64,000 bases of DNA. It comes from Sodiomyces alkalinus F11 (lineage: Eukaryota; Ascomycota; Sordariomycetes; Glomerellales; Plectosphaerellaceae). The notes under the pieces were generated by a model, which made no database searches, was not told the DNA's origin, and saw only the letters and a program-made list of their open reading frames with translations. The translations under genes and the position numbers were made by a program. This document shows positions 11,776 through 24,003 of this stretch, piece after piece. The stretch's first letter is position 1. Each line of letters opens with the position of its first letter. Location: positions 2,181,048 to 2,245,047 of the forward strand of contig NW_021167083.1 of assembly GCF_003711515.1 (NCBI RefSeq). Direction: 5' to 3'.

Positions 11776-12703
11776 TTAGTGCTTCTGAAGCTTTGATTTA
11801 ATCCGTTCCTTGAGGCTCCTTTTCCCACTGCCGCCGTGGCCGTCTTTATGTATCTCTCTGCTGAGGGACGCATGCCCATCCTCTTGTGGGAGTCCTGGAT
11901 ATAGAATTAGCCGTCGTAATGCAAACCCATGGGAAGGAAGGTCAGGGGTGGGTGGGTTTGACTCGAAGTGGGAAATGGGGCCATGGTATGTAGGGGTATA
12001 ATGCTTACCACCCGTCTCGTTTCCCGCCTCAGACTCCGATGCGTCGAGCCGTCGTCCTTTAGCTGGAAGGCCTGTGGCCTTCGTTGATCTTTCACCGGCG
12101 TTATGGTCTTCGGTGGCATTTCGCACGTCGTCCCGGCTTGCCTCCTGGAAAAGTTGGTAGTGCTTGGCATCGTCCTTCACGATGTTGGTGTCTGTCTTGG
12201 TTTTATGTTCACCGAGCGTGGTTTGGAAGGGACGCGGGTCCGGCGTATCTAGGCCCGATGCGGAGACGCTGGACTCAACCTCTGACCTGTTCACATGAGA
12301 CGTTACATCTCTAGAGTCACCACCGGCATGGCCGGCCTGGTTAGACTTCTTCGTCGTATATTCTCGCTCGGCATCGTCGATCTCGGAAATACTGGCGACG
12401 GTGCCGCCAACTATTTCAGTTTGAGTTTTGTTCGTATGGACATCAGTGTTCGAGCCGTCAGGCACTACCCTGGGAGTAGCAGCATCGGCCTGGATTTTCT
12501 GGGGCTCTTCCAGACCCTCATATCAGCACTGCGAGAGGGAACTGGAGGGCTGCTGTGAAAGGAACTGTACCCATGTTGCCGGCATCGTAAGGTTCCCCTT
12601 GGGCGGTGTTCCCCTGGACGCCTGAGATTGGCTCCTCTCTAGACTGAGAATCACCCCAGACAGCTTTTGCGGCAGCACTGGCCATGGTATTGATCGTCTC
12701 CAT
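11776..12703 (-). CDS. Small hydrophilic protein resembling fungal 'glycine-rich cell wall' family
   Basis: Minus-strand model: exons 12703-12571, 12506-12009 and 11894-11776, about 249 residues. The start METINTMAS, followed by AAAKAVWGD and then a KGEPYDAGN-like block, together with a lysine-rich tail (SLKERIKSKLQKH), resembles a small fungal family usually annotated as glycine-rich cell wall structural protein. I recall that likeness; it was not searched. There is no signal peptide or membrane segment, so the wall label itself is doubtful. The protein is very polar with GEHKTKTDTN and DDAKHYQ motifs, suggesting disorder. The second intron (114 nt, GTAAGC..CAG, GCTAAT branch) is well supported. 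The first (64 nt) uses the less usual AAG acceptor, chosen because it alone keeps phase. Function unknown. Confidence 0.7.
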
Positions 12704-13686
12704 GGTGTTTGTCTTCTCGCTCTCCTGGTAGCTAGCCAACAGCACAAGCTACACGTTTTTAGAAGCGGAGGGGAGTATCCCAGTGAGATAGCTTAAGCGA
12801 TTGGTGACAGGCGACAAGGCCTAGTAGTTACTGCAATCGTCAGGCTGAGGCTTTGGTATTGGCGGGTTCTATTCACGGGCAGGCAAAGGAGAGTTCGGAG
12901 ATGAATGAATAGTGAGACAGCGAAGGTCATCGGCTACGTCGTAGGCAATCTAGCATTTAGGTGGAATTCTCAACGGAAATTTACCTCTTGTACTCGGCGT
13001 GAAATAAACCTGCACCTAGGTCAATGACAATGAGCGGTATGACGATACTGGCTGCTTCAGCCAAGACGAAGTAGCGTCATCGATCCAGAACCGATCTTTG
13101 CTCTATACCGTTTCCAGTACTATTTAAAGGAGTATTTCTATAATTGGAGTATCGTATAGAGTAGCCTATTGATGATGTTAGACTTCTGCTTATTAGTAGT
13201 ATAGTAAATATCATCGATATAATACCAGAGGTTTATATTAATATTACGAATACTATAATATAATATAAATAATAATGTATAAGATAAGGGACTTAATAGG
13301 GAGACCTTATATTTCAATTATTATTCCTCTAACTTATAACCGCCCCCCTATTATTACTAGTGCGGGTGGAGTTATTATACTAAAAGCTATAATAGCTGCC
13401 CTACTCCTAAGAACCACTCTAGCCTTTAGGCTTAGTATAACTAGGCGTATCGCGGCTAAAACTAATAAAACGAGTATTATTATATAGCTAACCTATAGCG
13501 TTACCGAGTAATAATATATATAGCTTAGCGTGTTAATTACGTTCTTATATAATAGCTCCAGAAGGACTCCTATAATACTACTCTCTACCTCGCTTAAACC
13601 CCGGAAGAAAGATTTTACTAATAAGCCTATTATAGTAAAGAAAGAGGCCTAAGCGCCCTTTCTAATAACTAATAAGTCCTAAGCTA
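12704..13686. other. Upstream region of the 11776-12703 gene grading into AT-rich relic DNA
   Basis: About 400 bp of normal composition (12704-13130) would hold the promoter of the minus-strand gene. Near 13130 composition switches abruptly to TA-rich sequence lacking CA/TG. A 70-codon hydrophobic frame at 13275-13487 is not supported as a gene. Confidence 0.55.
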
Positions 13687-13754
13687 GGGGAATAGCATAG
13701 GTGGTAGACACGCCTAGTGGCCGCGTAAGGCCGTGGGTTCGAATCCCAGTCCCC
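13687..13754 (+). pseudogene. tRNA-like relic, class II (Leu-like), anticodon arm missing
   Basis: 68 nt beginning GGGGAAT and ending AGTCCCC can pair as an acceptor stem with one mismatch. Inside are a D-arm-like AGGTGGTAGAC, a GGCC..GGCC hairpin like the variable arm of tRNA-Leu, and a near-perfect T-arm (GTGGGTTCGAATCCCA). About 14-17 nt expected for the anticodon stem-loop are absent between CCTAG and TGGCC, so it cannot be a working tRNA as it stands. The D-arm style resembles bacterial or organellar tRNA-Leu more than fungal nuclear tRNA-Leu. Confidence 0.5.
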
Positions 13755-13757
13755 TTA

Positions 13758-13792
13758 ATCGCGCGCGCGAATTTTTTAATTCGCCGCGCGAT
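13758..13792. repeat. GC-rich hairpin next to the tRNA-like relic
   Basis: A near-perfect inverted repeat, ATCGCGCG..GAATT against AATTCGC..GCGCGAT, with a T-rich loop and one bulged position. It starts three bases after the tRNA-like sequence, and its T run could act as a Pol III terminator. Role unknown. Confidence 0.6.
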
Positions 13793-14199
13793 CTACCCGG
13801 AGCTCCTGCACGTTATAGGGGTCCCCGCTTATTCGGGGAGATATTTATTAACTTACACGCTGATAAGTAGAACTATACCGCCTCTCTCGGTACGTACCCT
13901 CTTTAGGGGGGGAGGGTATATACCCTATCACGCGTAATTAAGCGCACCCACACACTTACTATAATCGAGCCCTAGAGCCTAGGGAACTACGAGGAGCGCG
14001 TACTACTACTTAAGGATAAGTTCCGGACTAATAATTCTGCTTCGTATATTCTTTACTTTTACATATAAGTTATATAAATAACTAGATACTCGTTATAGGC
14101 TTAGTCTCCTTAATAGACTTATGCTATAGCTTAAGGGCTATACACACGTATTAAAACAAAATAAAAATCCTAAGCTTAGGTATAAGCCTAGACCTAGGC

Positions 14200-15230
14200 C
14201 TAAAGGGCCTCCACGTTAAACGCGGACGCTACTAGTCGTAGTAAGAATAATAAGACCTTTATAGGAAGAGCCCGAAAGTAATATAAACAATAAAAGAATT
14301 CATTATATCCCTAAAGTAAAAAGAGTATACTATCTATATACTAATATAGGCGGTCGAGTAGGGTATCGCTAATACTAGAATTATACTAGATATAGATCGC
14401 GCCCTAGCAGGATAGCTTATTAACGAATTTATCGGTCTAATTAAGCTAAGTACCCTAGTACTTATTACCGGAGATCCCCCTAACACGCTAGGAGCCTAAA
14501 GCTCTAACCCTAACCGCCTAGTATAATACCGGCTAGCCGGACTCCTCTTAGCTTTACGCTTACTAAAGGACCTCCCGCGAAGCCTGCTACGGCACCTAAG
14601 GCCACGTCGAAGATAGTATCTAGAACTACGCCTAAGGTTATATCTATACTATAACCCTACACACCGTAATAGCCCTCCTCCTAGCAGAATAAGACCTTCT
14701 TATATAATAGGATTAGACTATTATATAGAAAAACGGTAAAAGGAAGAAGGATAGCAGCGTGCCCCCTAAAGGGGAATAGCCCACGGTAGCTAAGTAACCG
14801 AAAAGAAAGATAATGGGGTTTTCCTACGATTCCTAGCCAATATTATTACGTAGCTAAAGCGATAAAAGTCTATAATAATTATAAGACGCGCGGTTACTAA
14901 AACCGGTAAGGTAGACGATTAAGATATTATCCTGGTAAAGTGGACGTATACCGGTATAGCTATATAACCTAAGAACTCCAAGGCTACGAAGAAGATTTTA
15001 AGTATAAGACAGGACATTCGGGCTATAACGGGTATCCTTTATATTCAGGGGGCAGAAATCTAGTATACCTTTATTATCCACGACGTTATTAAGAGTATTA
15101 ATAGCTAAGTAATAATAAAAGTTATTGATATTATTACTAAATAATATCTAAGTATATTTTATAATTATATATAAGCCTCTAGCTTATTACCAGAGCTCTA
15201 CTATAATATAGCTATACTTATCTTATACTT
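14200..15230 (+). pseudogene. LINE (Tad-like) ORF1 N-terminal relic
   Basis: Reading through RIP stops, the frame contains short segments resembling the ORF1/gag-like protein of fungal Tad-clade LINEs: a LINEF..L helix near 14420, an FLRF segment near 14820, then a TKTGKV stretch and a DV.KSIN-like stretch toward 15110. It ends near 15230 without the zinc-knuckle domain or ORF2. A possible counterpart, the ORF1 zinc-knuckle domain, lies on the same strand beyond Copia-A at 30360-30720. Assignment rests on pattern likeness, so confidence is moderate. Confidence 0.5.
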
Positions 15231-15235
15231 AGATA

Positions 15236-15300
15236 TATCCTCGATTTATATACGAGATTACCTCGTATATTGAATATCTAATAGTCTACTATCGAGGATA
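15236..15300. repeat. Nested inverted repeats
   Basis: Outer arms TATCCTCGAT (15236-15245) and ATCGAGGATA (15291-15300) are exact 10-bp complements. Inside, TATACGAG and CTCGTATA form a second hairpin around ATTAC. The structure lies between the LINE ORF1 relic and the unmutated left flank of Copia-A. No element is recognised. Confidence 0.6.
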
Positions 15301-15426
15301 GTATTATATCGTAGTGTGACGTAATAGACTATATCGTACGACCACGACTTTGCCACCTCTATTCGGGTCAAATATAATGCCCCGAATCTCAGAATCCATT
15401 CTTCTTCTTCCTTATACAAGGGATAT

Positions 15427-15619
15427 TGTCAGATACCACAGCCACCCTATCAGGGTATGATAAACCATATTATATTAGACGTGTGGAGTACCTCGGTCCT
15501 ATATATCCACCCTTATTTCCCCTGCTGTTTCGTATAGTTAGATATCGCTATAAAGTATTATAAACTTTACTTAGATAAATATATATATAATTCCGCGTAC
15601 CTTATTTTGTGTTCTGATA
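15427..15619 (+). repeat. 5' LTR of Copia-A (193 bp)
   Basis: Starts TGTCAGATACCA and ends GTTCTGATA. It matches the right LTR along its length, including the TAGACGTGT and ATATATCCACCC segments. The terminal CA has become TA here. Confidence 0.93.
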
Positions 15620-15630
15620 GTTATAAGCCC
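15620..15630 (+). other. Copia-A primer-binding site, initiator-Met half-tRNA type
   Basis: GTTATAAGCCC directly follows the LTR. Undoing one RIP change (TG to TA) gives a sequence complementary to GGGCTCATAAC of the initiator tRNA-Met anticodon stem-loop. That is the primer site used by Drosophila copia and yeast Ty5 (established). The match is visible, but the primer use here is inferred. Confidence 0.65.
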
Positions 15631-16059
15631 GGCGTTCTAATAAACGAAGCTATTCCGATCGATCCTATAGCTTCTAGGCAATTAGTCTTAAGTCTATAGC
15701 GGGTAGTTTAGTATTATTAGCAATATCCGCCTACTTTGGTTTTATTTAATCGTTTTATCGTTTCTATCGCACCACCGTTAAAAGCGTTTAGTACAGTTAA
15801 TTAACCTTTTCGTATATCCTATTCCACTGCTTTTTATTAGTATAACGATAGCTTCCACGGTAGTAGTGCCTATTATAGGCCTTATAACGCTTACCTCTCC
15901 GAAAGACTAGAGGCCTTAGATTAAAGCCGTGATAATTATCGCGTACTCCCACGATTCTCGCCGACCTCGTTAATCCCGATCTTAAAGAGGCTAAACGGCC
16001 TAAGCGCCGTATTCGAACCAATCCACTAAAACCTCCTACTATAGCCGAAAAACGTAACG

Positions 16060-17904
16060 CCACTAATTAGGATATACTATTTAAGATCTAGTAGGTGGAA
16101 GAGGATCGGTATAAGACTAAAAAGAGGGGGATTTAAGCACTCCACGACTATATCGCGAAGACGGTTAGCCCTGCTTTAAAGGATTAGTACGCCGGTAAAA
16201 AGGAAGTTGAGGATATCCTATATACCCTTAAGACGCACTTTAAGCTAATGAACGCCGCGTAGAAGTCACTAATTAAGCGATATTAGGAGGAATATATATA
16301 CAATATTAGGCGAATACCCTATAAGCGCTAGCGAGAGGACTTTATTAAGCTATGCCGGGATACTAAGATATACGAGGTTAATACCTATAATACTAAGGAC
16401 GATTAGATTAACGGCTTTTTTAACGCTATTCGGAGCGTTATACCTAAATAGTCTAAGGGTAAATTTATATATCGTATAACGCTTAAGGAAAAGGACCTAC
16501 CTTCGATATAGTCTATTATAGAGTAGTATACGATATAGCTTCGTCGCCGCTACCCGTACCGACTCGATAAGAAGCCTACCGTATTATCCTTTAATACGGT
16601 AACCCTCCTAGGTAAGGATAAAGAAAGTAAGAATTAGCCGGTATAATTAGGATAATAGGGTAACTAATAATCTAATAAATAAAAAAAGGAGTGGTTATAC
16701 GACTCCCGTATTAAAAAGGGGAGTAAATATAACTATAAGCCTTTATAGAAGTGCCTAAACGTTAACGAGACACGCAGAAAGAAGGGATATACACCTTTAA
16801 AAGAGATCTTAGAACGCTGCGACCGGATTGTTAAGACCTAGGATAACGAATATTAAAAGAGATTCCGGGAGAATATCGAAAAGGACGCTAAAAGCCTAAA
16901 AATGGGTACTAAAAAGAACTCTTAGAAGTTATAGCCGAAAGAGTCGTTGACGGAGGTATCTAATTTTATCGATAACCAGGATAAGGATTCCGATAAGGAT
17001 TCTTATAGGATATATTCCCTCCTATAGATAAATAACGTAACGGTTAGTAATAACCTCTTTAAGTAGCTATTAATCGACTCCGACACCTTAAGGTATATCA
17101 CTAATTAATAATACCTGCTATAGAACTTTAAACCTGCCATAGAAGAGTATCGTTTTTAAACGAGTAATAGAGAGACTAAGCTAGTTAAGGGTTATAGCAG
17201 GATATAATTAGAAGTGGACGACGAATATAGTAATCCCTTCGTTTTAGTGCTAAATCGCGTTACTTTTATATAAGACTACCTAATAACCTTAATCGCGACT
17301 AGAAGATTAAAGGAATAGGGTATTGTTTTTAATTCCGGCCTCGAAGTGCTGAAAGTTAGAAAGGGCTTATTAGCCCTACCTCTGAATAACGTTAACGATT
17401 AATACGCTCTCGTTCTAACGGATCGATAATAGCACTTACTAAGCAGCTTCTTTAATAGCTCTATAACGACTACTATAAGCGTGGTAGACGCTTATTTATA
17501 GTATAAGAGGCTAGGGTATATAGGTATTACTGCCCTCGATAAAATTAGAGATACCCTTATTAGAGGTGTTATTAAAGGAAAAGGTCCTCTTATAGTGGAT
17601 TATAAGACCTATGCCCTTAGTAAGGCGAAGAAGGTTATTTCTAGACGGTCGCCTAAGTACTAAACGATAATACCGTGGTATAAGGTAGAGGTTAACCCTT
17701 TTAGCCTTAACGAGGCCTATAATGGTATAAAGGTCGTGATGCTTTTATACGATCCCTATACTCGTTAAGCTATTATACGGTTTCTGCGTGACTATAAATG
17801 AGCTATACCTATATTAGTGAATTTTGACTTCTTCCTTTAGAGGCAGTACCACTATATAATTATAGTAATCCGTCTAGATAGAGAAAGATCCGTTTAGAAA
17901 GGCT
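16060..17904 (+). pseudogene. Copia-A gag, protease and N-terminal integrase relic
   Basis: The gag-like part (about 16080-16900) is helical and charged. A short protease-like region near 17000-17300 follows. Around 17480-17900 a GAG-pre-integrase segment (LGYIGITAL, matching the copia WHxRLGHxG region) leads into the N-terminal integrase core. The frame stops exactly at the 8-bp target duplication of the Mutator-like element. RIP stops are frequent. Confidence 0.8.
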
Positions 17905-17912
17905 TTGATAAA
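17905..17912. repeat. Target-site duplication of the Mutator-like element, left copy
   Basis: TTGATAAA directly precedes the left TIR and is repeated exactly at 26787-26794 after the right TIR. The 8-bp length suits Mutator-like elements (8-11 bp). Confidence 0.9.
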
Positions 17913-18058
17913 GGGCCCTACTAGGGCGCCCGTACAGATGAGTATGTTGCCCGAAATATGGTGGGCCCCGCCAAGTATAATTAGTGACCTAAGTACTAAC
18001 CCATTTTGTATATACACTTTAGGTACCTATACACATAGATATAGCAGTAGAGAGTTAA
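17913..18058 (+). repeat. Left TIR of the MULE (146 bp)
   Basis: Its reverse complement matches 26641-26786 over the full length, including the outer GGGCCCTACTAGGGCGCCCG and the inner AGTAGAGAGTTAA. Similarity stops at the inner edge in both copies. Confidence 0.93.
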
Positions 18059-18299
18059 CCAACTCACCCGTCTTTTTCGCACACCGTTAATTAAGGCACT
18101 AAAATAACCCACGATATAGGAGATATTTTCTTATTTATTTATTACGCGTATGCAGCCTTGAAGCTATGGCGCGGCGCCTTTTGCCCTAAGGGCTAAAGGC
18201 TATTAGAAGCTAGGTATAGTAAAATAGTGTAATAGTAGTAATAAATAAAGGAAATCCTCCGTAATAATCTGCCTAATAGACCTAATAGGTAATAAACTA

Positions 18300-21200
18300 A
18301 AGTAAAATCACTAGACCGTAGAATCCGAGGTTTACGCCCTACACTACTCCGTCGAAGCTATTTTAGTAGCTAAAAGATAGGCTTATAAGGCCTGTAGTCC
18401 TCTTTTAGTACCGAATAATAGCGACAGAGATAGCGGTAGGCCTGCTAGGGCTTCTCGTAGGGCTTTTCGTTCGTTTTTATAAAAAGGGTAAGAAAGAATA
18501 AGATATACTGTATCCTATATAGGGGAGCCGGGACAGGAATAGCGGTCGTTAGAGCAGTTTTAGGTCCTTTTTTAGTGGGTTTTAAGGTATCCGAAGCCGG
18601 TTTTCAACTAAGTAAAAGCCGATTTTACCCACCTAGGGCCTTATATTAGTAGTGGTTTTCGGGAGAAATGGAGGTTATCGCGGACTAGGCGCCTATATAG
18701 GCGGCCTAATCGAACCGATTTACGTCTTTTCTCCTCCTCTTCTTTGTGATTCTATAGGGTTTTCCAGTCTTAAATAAGGGCTTTATTTACCCGGCGTTTT
18801 AGGTGGCTAAGGGTAACTAAGCTAACGGATTTAGTAGCTTTTGCGGGGTTTAACGCCCCTTTAGCTACCTTATCCGCTAGTTCGTTCCCTTCTATCCCTA
18901 CGTGCGAGGGGCACCACTATACAGAAACTAACGTGCCTAGTTATTTAAGGCGTGAGATAAGGTCTTTAGCTTCTATAGCCCACTATAAGGTGCGCTAAAG
19001 CTTCTAAATAGCTGCCTAGGAGTCACTAAAAATATAGCACTCTAGGGGCCTCGGCGACTATTCTAGGGTAGCGTAAAGGGCCTAAAGAATAGCGTATAAT
19101 TCAGCGTCCGCGACTTCGGTAGCGGCCCCTAAGTTAAAGCCTATAGCTTTACAGGGCCTTACGGTATTAGTCCACTATATTATAGCGGCTATAGCCTACG
19201 AGGGTCCTTTAGGGGGCCTAGTAGGGTAGCCTAGGGAGCCGTCGGTATAGAAAACAGCAGCCTATTCCCCTAGGCCTTGTTGTATTTTAGCGAGGGCTTC
19301 GAGGTAGGCTGTTTTCTAATCGAGGGTATCGGGGCTAGGGCCAGGGCCAGGGTTAGTGGCTATAACAGGCCGGTCTTTAGGGAAAAAGGGCCTTAGATCC
19401 GCTAAGGGTTCCGAAGCCTAGGGGGCCTCCTACCTAGCCGAAGGGCCCTCGATATCCCACGACTAACCTATTAAAGCCGCTATTTCTAGGCCTAGCCTAA
19501 ATAGCTATGTACTAGGCAGAAGGTTCTATAGCTGGTTAAGGCCTTCGTGGTTTTCGCTTAGTAGGAGCTAGCGTCTAATAGGGTGGTTCGGTAGGAAGTT
19601 TAAGGTTCTAAAGGTATAAAGCCTATTAGACCTAGTTAACCGAACCGCCGCTAGGGAACTACTACTTCGAGTTCTAGATGCTATAGAGGGGCCCCCCTAA
19701 AAGCACCTAAGGCCCTAACTATGGCCCCGTACTATAGTCGTTCTAGTGGATCCACGAGGTGTTTTTTCGGTGATTTAGGGTCCTACTAGAGCTACGAGCC
19801 AAAATCGGCTAGGGAGGCTATACAGGCTATATATAGCTGCTGTAAAGCCTTAAAGGAAAGACCCTTCTATAAGCTGGCTAGCCTGTGTAGCCTGTTTAGG
19901 GCTCCTAAAGCCGAATTTAGTCGTTTTTCGATATAGGGTTTAAAGGATAGCTTAGGATCTAACTAGACCCCTAATGACCTAATAGCACCTAGCGCGGGTT
20001 TAACTAGGTGCCCTTCTATAGTGACCGGAGTATCTTCTTCAGAGCGTCTTCGATAGAAGTGAATAAGCTCTGTTTTTTCAGGGTCGAAAAGGACTTAGTT
20101 AACTTTTACTACGTCGAAAAGGGAGGCTACGGCTTTTTCTAGGGTTTTACAGTTTTTCCTAGTCGACGTAGATACTATAGATAGCTAGAAATCGTCGATA
20201 TAGAATAACTAAAGACCCTGAAAATCCGGTCCCGCTATAACCTTTCTAATATAGATTAGGAAAAGGATAGGGGAAACCGGGGAGCCTTATAGAAACTCTA
20301 TATTCAAGGGGGTAGGCTACTAGACCTGCCCCTCGAAGGCTAGTTGGATTCGCCTGTTTTCTGTAAAAGAGACTACCTATTCAACTAGGTTTAAGGGTAG
20401 TTAGAGTTCCTGAAGGGTCCTTAGTAGCTAGGGACGGGCAACGTGATCGAAGGCTCCTTTAATATCTAAAAACAGCGTGGAAATCACATGGTTTTAGAGT
20501 GATTTACGCTGTTTTTCGATATAGTGGAGGAGGAGAAGGGCTATATCGATAGCAGAGCGTTATTTTCTACCCCCTATTTAACTAGGGTGTAGAAGGTCGT
20601 CGCGGGTATTAGCTATAAAGCTAAGCCTAGCAGCTATAACCCTTTCGAGGACTTTACCTAGGCAGTTTAGAAGGGCTATAATCCTATACGACTTAGGATT
20701 TAAATAGTCATTCTTTCCCGGGTTTAGTAAAACGACCCCTAGGGCTTCTTTCTAGCAGGTAGGATAGTGGCCTGCTATAAACAGTGCTGTATAGGCTCAT
20801 AAAAAGGACCCGGGGATAATCTTATAGGCCTATTAGATCGGCTTTAGCCTAATCCTATTAGGCCCTAGGGCTTTCCCCTTAGCAGCACCGAAGATAGCAC
20901 GTTATAGTTCGGCAGCCTAAAGGCTAGGCCACTCCCACGGTCTTCTAAGGCCCTTACTGCGTGATCTAGTCAGGCTCTGGGGACCGTTAGAAGGGTAAGA
21001 GGGCCTAGGTCCCCCGAAGGGCCTATAAATACAGGGGCTTTGGGGGCGTCGGTGGCGGCGGAGGGTATAGGAAAAGGGGTCTAAAGTAGGGCGTTATATT
21101 TATCTTCGAAGGCATAGGCTTTCTGTTTCGTAGGCGTTTAAATCGGTGGGATTTTCGCGTTGAGGCCGCTCTTTATATAGTTATAGGCGTTATAAATTTC

Positions 21201-22500
21201 CGGGCCTTCGGCATGGGCTAGGAAGGCCTCCTAGCAGTCATTTTTTGCTATTTTTACTACCCTATAGTAGGCGTTCCGAGCTTCTTTCCAGGAGGTTTCT
21301 AAAGACGCTAGCTAGGAAACCGAGGCCCCCTTTTTAGACGTCTTTCTAAGTACCCTATAAGCCCTATTAGCTGATTTTCGCAGGGCCTTTAGCTCTTTAG
21401 TCCACCACGGTTTCGAACGCTCTACTACCCTTAACTTAGGTACTATAGCCTAAAGCGCTAGGGTAATAGTATCCGAGAGGCAGCGACCTAAAGAGTCCTA
21501 GTCCGAGGCGTTAATAGCCTATTAGAGGTCCCGGTTAAGGCTTGGTTCTAGGCTTCTTAGGGTACTAGTGAATAGGTCCTAATCCGCTAGCTTATAATTA
21601 TAAGCCGGCGGGAGAGACCTATTTATCGGACCTTTAGAGCCTAAAATAGTAGCCGAAAGGAGCATAGCGCGGTATAAGGAGGTAGTATTCTCGATATACT
21701 CCTAGTTATCAAAGCAGAGATAATCGAAGCCGGGCGTATAAAAGGCTAGGTCTATAACCGACTCTTAACGAAAATTAGACCTAAAAAAGGTCCCCCCATT
21801 TAGGTTAACTTCTTTAGAATGCACTAAATAGGTAGCTCCGAGGCTATCTAACTAGTCTATTAGGGCCTAGGCCTTAATAAAAGCCTGGTTCGTAGTAGCT
21901 CCGTTCCACTACTAGTGGTTTCTGTTAAAGTCCCCTATAATAAGGGTAGGCTTAGGGGCCTATAGGCCCTATAGCACTCGATCCTCGGTCTAGGGCCGGC
22001 TTTTAGGGCCTAAAAAGGAGGGGAAAGAAGAAGAGGTGGAAGAGGTAGAAGGGTTGGGACTAGGGGGCTGCCCTCGGCCTATTATTTCGGGGTCTTATTC
22101 TATCTAATTATAGACGTGTAGAATATAAATAGTCTATGGATAATAAACCTCTATAATCTGCGCGTCTATATCGTCTAGAAGGTCGTCGCGGTGTGAAAAA
22201 TCGATAATAGAGTCCTTTCTGATATAAGTAAGGACTCTAGGTTTAATAGGGAAAAACTAGGTGTTTTAGGATATAGGTGTAATAGTATAGAATGTAGGGT
22301 AGTTCCGAATAAACCACCCTTATAGCGTTAGGACACAGGCTGGTTCCTGAATAAGGACTATATTAGCCGAAGCCTCTAAAGCCTATTCTAGGATAGCCTT
22401 TTACGCCGGGGCTTATTTATCGACGTTATATTAAATAAACCGGATATCTTTCGAACTATATGGCCCTTTATTTATAGAAATAGAATTAGGGTTTTATAGC
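18300..22500 (-). pseudogene. LINE ORF2: endonuclease, reverse transcriptase, RNase H relic
   Basis: The endonuclease near 22490-21650 shows an N-terminal IQYNVDK-like segment and a GDFNRNHQWWNG motif near 21940. The RT (about 21150-19950) shows SPVSPILF and an FYIDDF version of the FxDD catalytic box near 20190. RNase H (about 19290-18780) shows FYTDGS, DAELYAI, FSDSQAA and CPSHVGIEGNE, so its catalytic D-E-D-H residues are all visible. This domain set and order define the Tad1 clade. Stops occur at former Gln/Trp codons. Confidence 0.88.
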
Positions 22501-22539
22501 TCGAAAGACCTTATAGTCCCTGCTAAAGGGGTGGTAATC

Positions 22540-23990
22540 TCCCTCGTAGTCATAGCACTTATGGGTCTTATGCTCGCAGTCTTCGTATTCTTCACACTCG
22601 TTATAGTAGTGGTATTCCTCCCTATAGCCTTTAATGGTATAGATAGGGTAGAAAACTAGGCCTTTATAGGTCTCTCGGATATACCTAAATTTCTAGTAGT
22701 TAGAGTACTGGGTTCTAGGGGTTATAGGCCTATATTTATAGACCTTTAGCCGCCGGCCGGCTATATAAAGCCCCTGTTTAGGCAGTACTTCTATTTTTTA
22801 GGGGAGGTCATAGAAATAACTATAGTGCCGTAGAACGCGTTTAGAGCCCCTAGCCACCGAGGCTTTTCTACTACCCTAACAGGGTTAAAGGTGCTAATTT
22901 TAGTGGCTAGGTCCTATAGACCTAGGCCCTGGTATAGGCTTCGGTTAAGGGCCTTTTACGGCGGCTCGGAGGGGTCGGGTGGAGGTGTATCGCCACCCCT
23001 AAAGGCTTTAGAAGGCACCTATTTAATGATAAGCTTAAACCAGTCGCCTATAGGCTAGGGGGGCTAAAGGGGGAGGTTTAGCTCTTTAAACCACTGATTC
23101 TGCGAGTCTAGGAGCTGTTAAATGCTGTATTTTAGCCCCGGGGTTAAAATAAGGTTCCCGTTAGTCGACCGGCTAATAGCCGTAACTGCAGGGAATTGTA
23201 GGGCCTTATTAAGCTTATTCCGAAGCGCGAGGGAGTCGAAGTTATCCCTAGGAATCGCTGCCCCTGCCGTAGGTTAAAGGATAACCTTAGGGACATTTTT
23301 AGGGTCGATAGAGAGGGGTGCTAGGGGGGTCTAGACCTAGGCTATAGGCGCTAGGGCCTTTAGAATAGGGGCCTAGGGTGTTATAGGGCCTTTTTTCCCC
23401 TTTATAGCCTCGCTATACAGGGGTTTAGGCTATTTTGTAAGCCCAGGAACTGCCTAGGCTAGTTCGTCGACCTTCCATTCGAGTATAGGAGGCTAGGGGG
23501 CTTCTGGAGCTCCGTCGATAGCCGATTTAAGCCCTACAGATAGGACTTTAATCTAGGGGGCAGGGTCGAGGGTAGAGGCCTGCTAAAGCAGCTAAAGAGC
23601 CTGTTAGAGTAGTTCCTTACTCTATGCCTTACTAGCCGAACTAATCGACTTCTAGGGCTTAGCCGAGGTTTCTCCAGGGGCTTTAGCTATTCCGGGCGCC
23701 TTTTTAGCCTATTTAGAGCCTAAAAGGCTCGGTTTTTCAGTAGAGGGGGCCTAGAAGCAGGGGGGGCCCTAAAAGGCGTTTCGAAAGCGCCTTCGGCTTC
23801 CGAGTCCGAGGGGGATTCGATTCGGGTCATAGAAAAACGTCTAGGGATAGGTATAGAAGGGCTAAGGTGCTTTTTCGAATTCAGAGGCGTAGCGAGGGTT
23901 ATATCCTCTGTATTTTCAGAGGTATTATCTATATCTACCTCCCCTAGGCCCTCTATAATTATAGGGGCCTTAGGGGGGGTTTAGGGGCGT
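22540..23990 (-). pseudogene. LINE ORF1 (gag-like) relic
   Basis: Minus-strand frame upstream of ORF2, rich in Pro, Ala and Gly toward its start. Near 22640-22560 it has a Cys/His cluster (spaced C, H, C, D residues in HKTHKCYDYEGDYH) that may be a damaged zinc knuckle. ORF1 of Tad-clade LINEs binds the element RNA. Limits are approximate. Confidence 0.6.
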
Positions 23991-24003
23991 TAGTGGCGTT
24001 GTT

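Noticed and set aside
13701..13937. 78-codon frame overlapping the tRNA-like sequence
   Set aside because: The start reads as a translated tRNA T-arm region, a common annotation artefact, and no protein family is recognisable.
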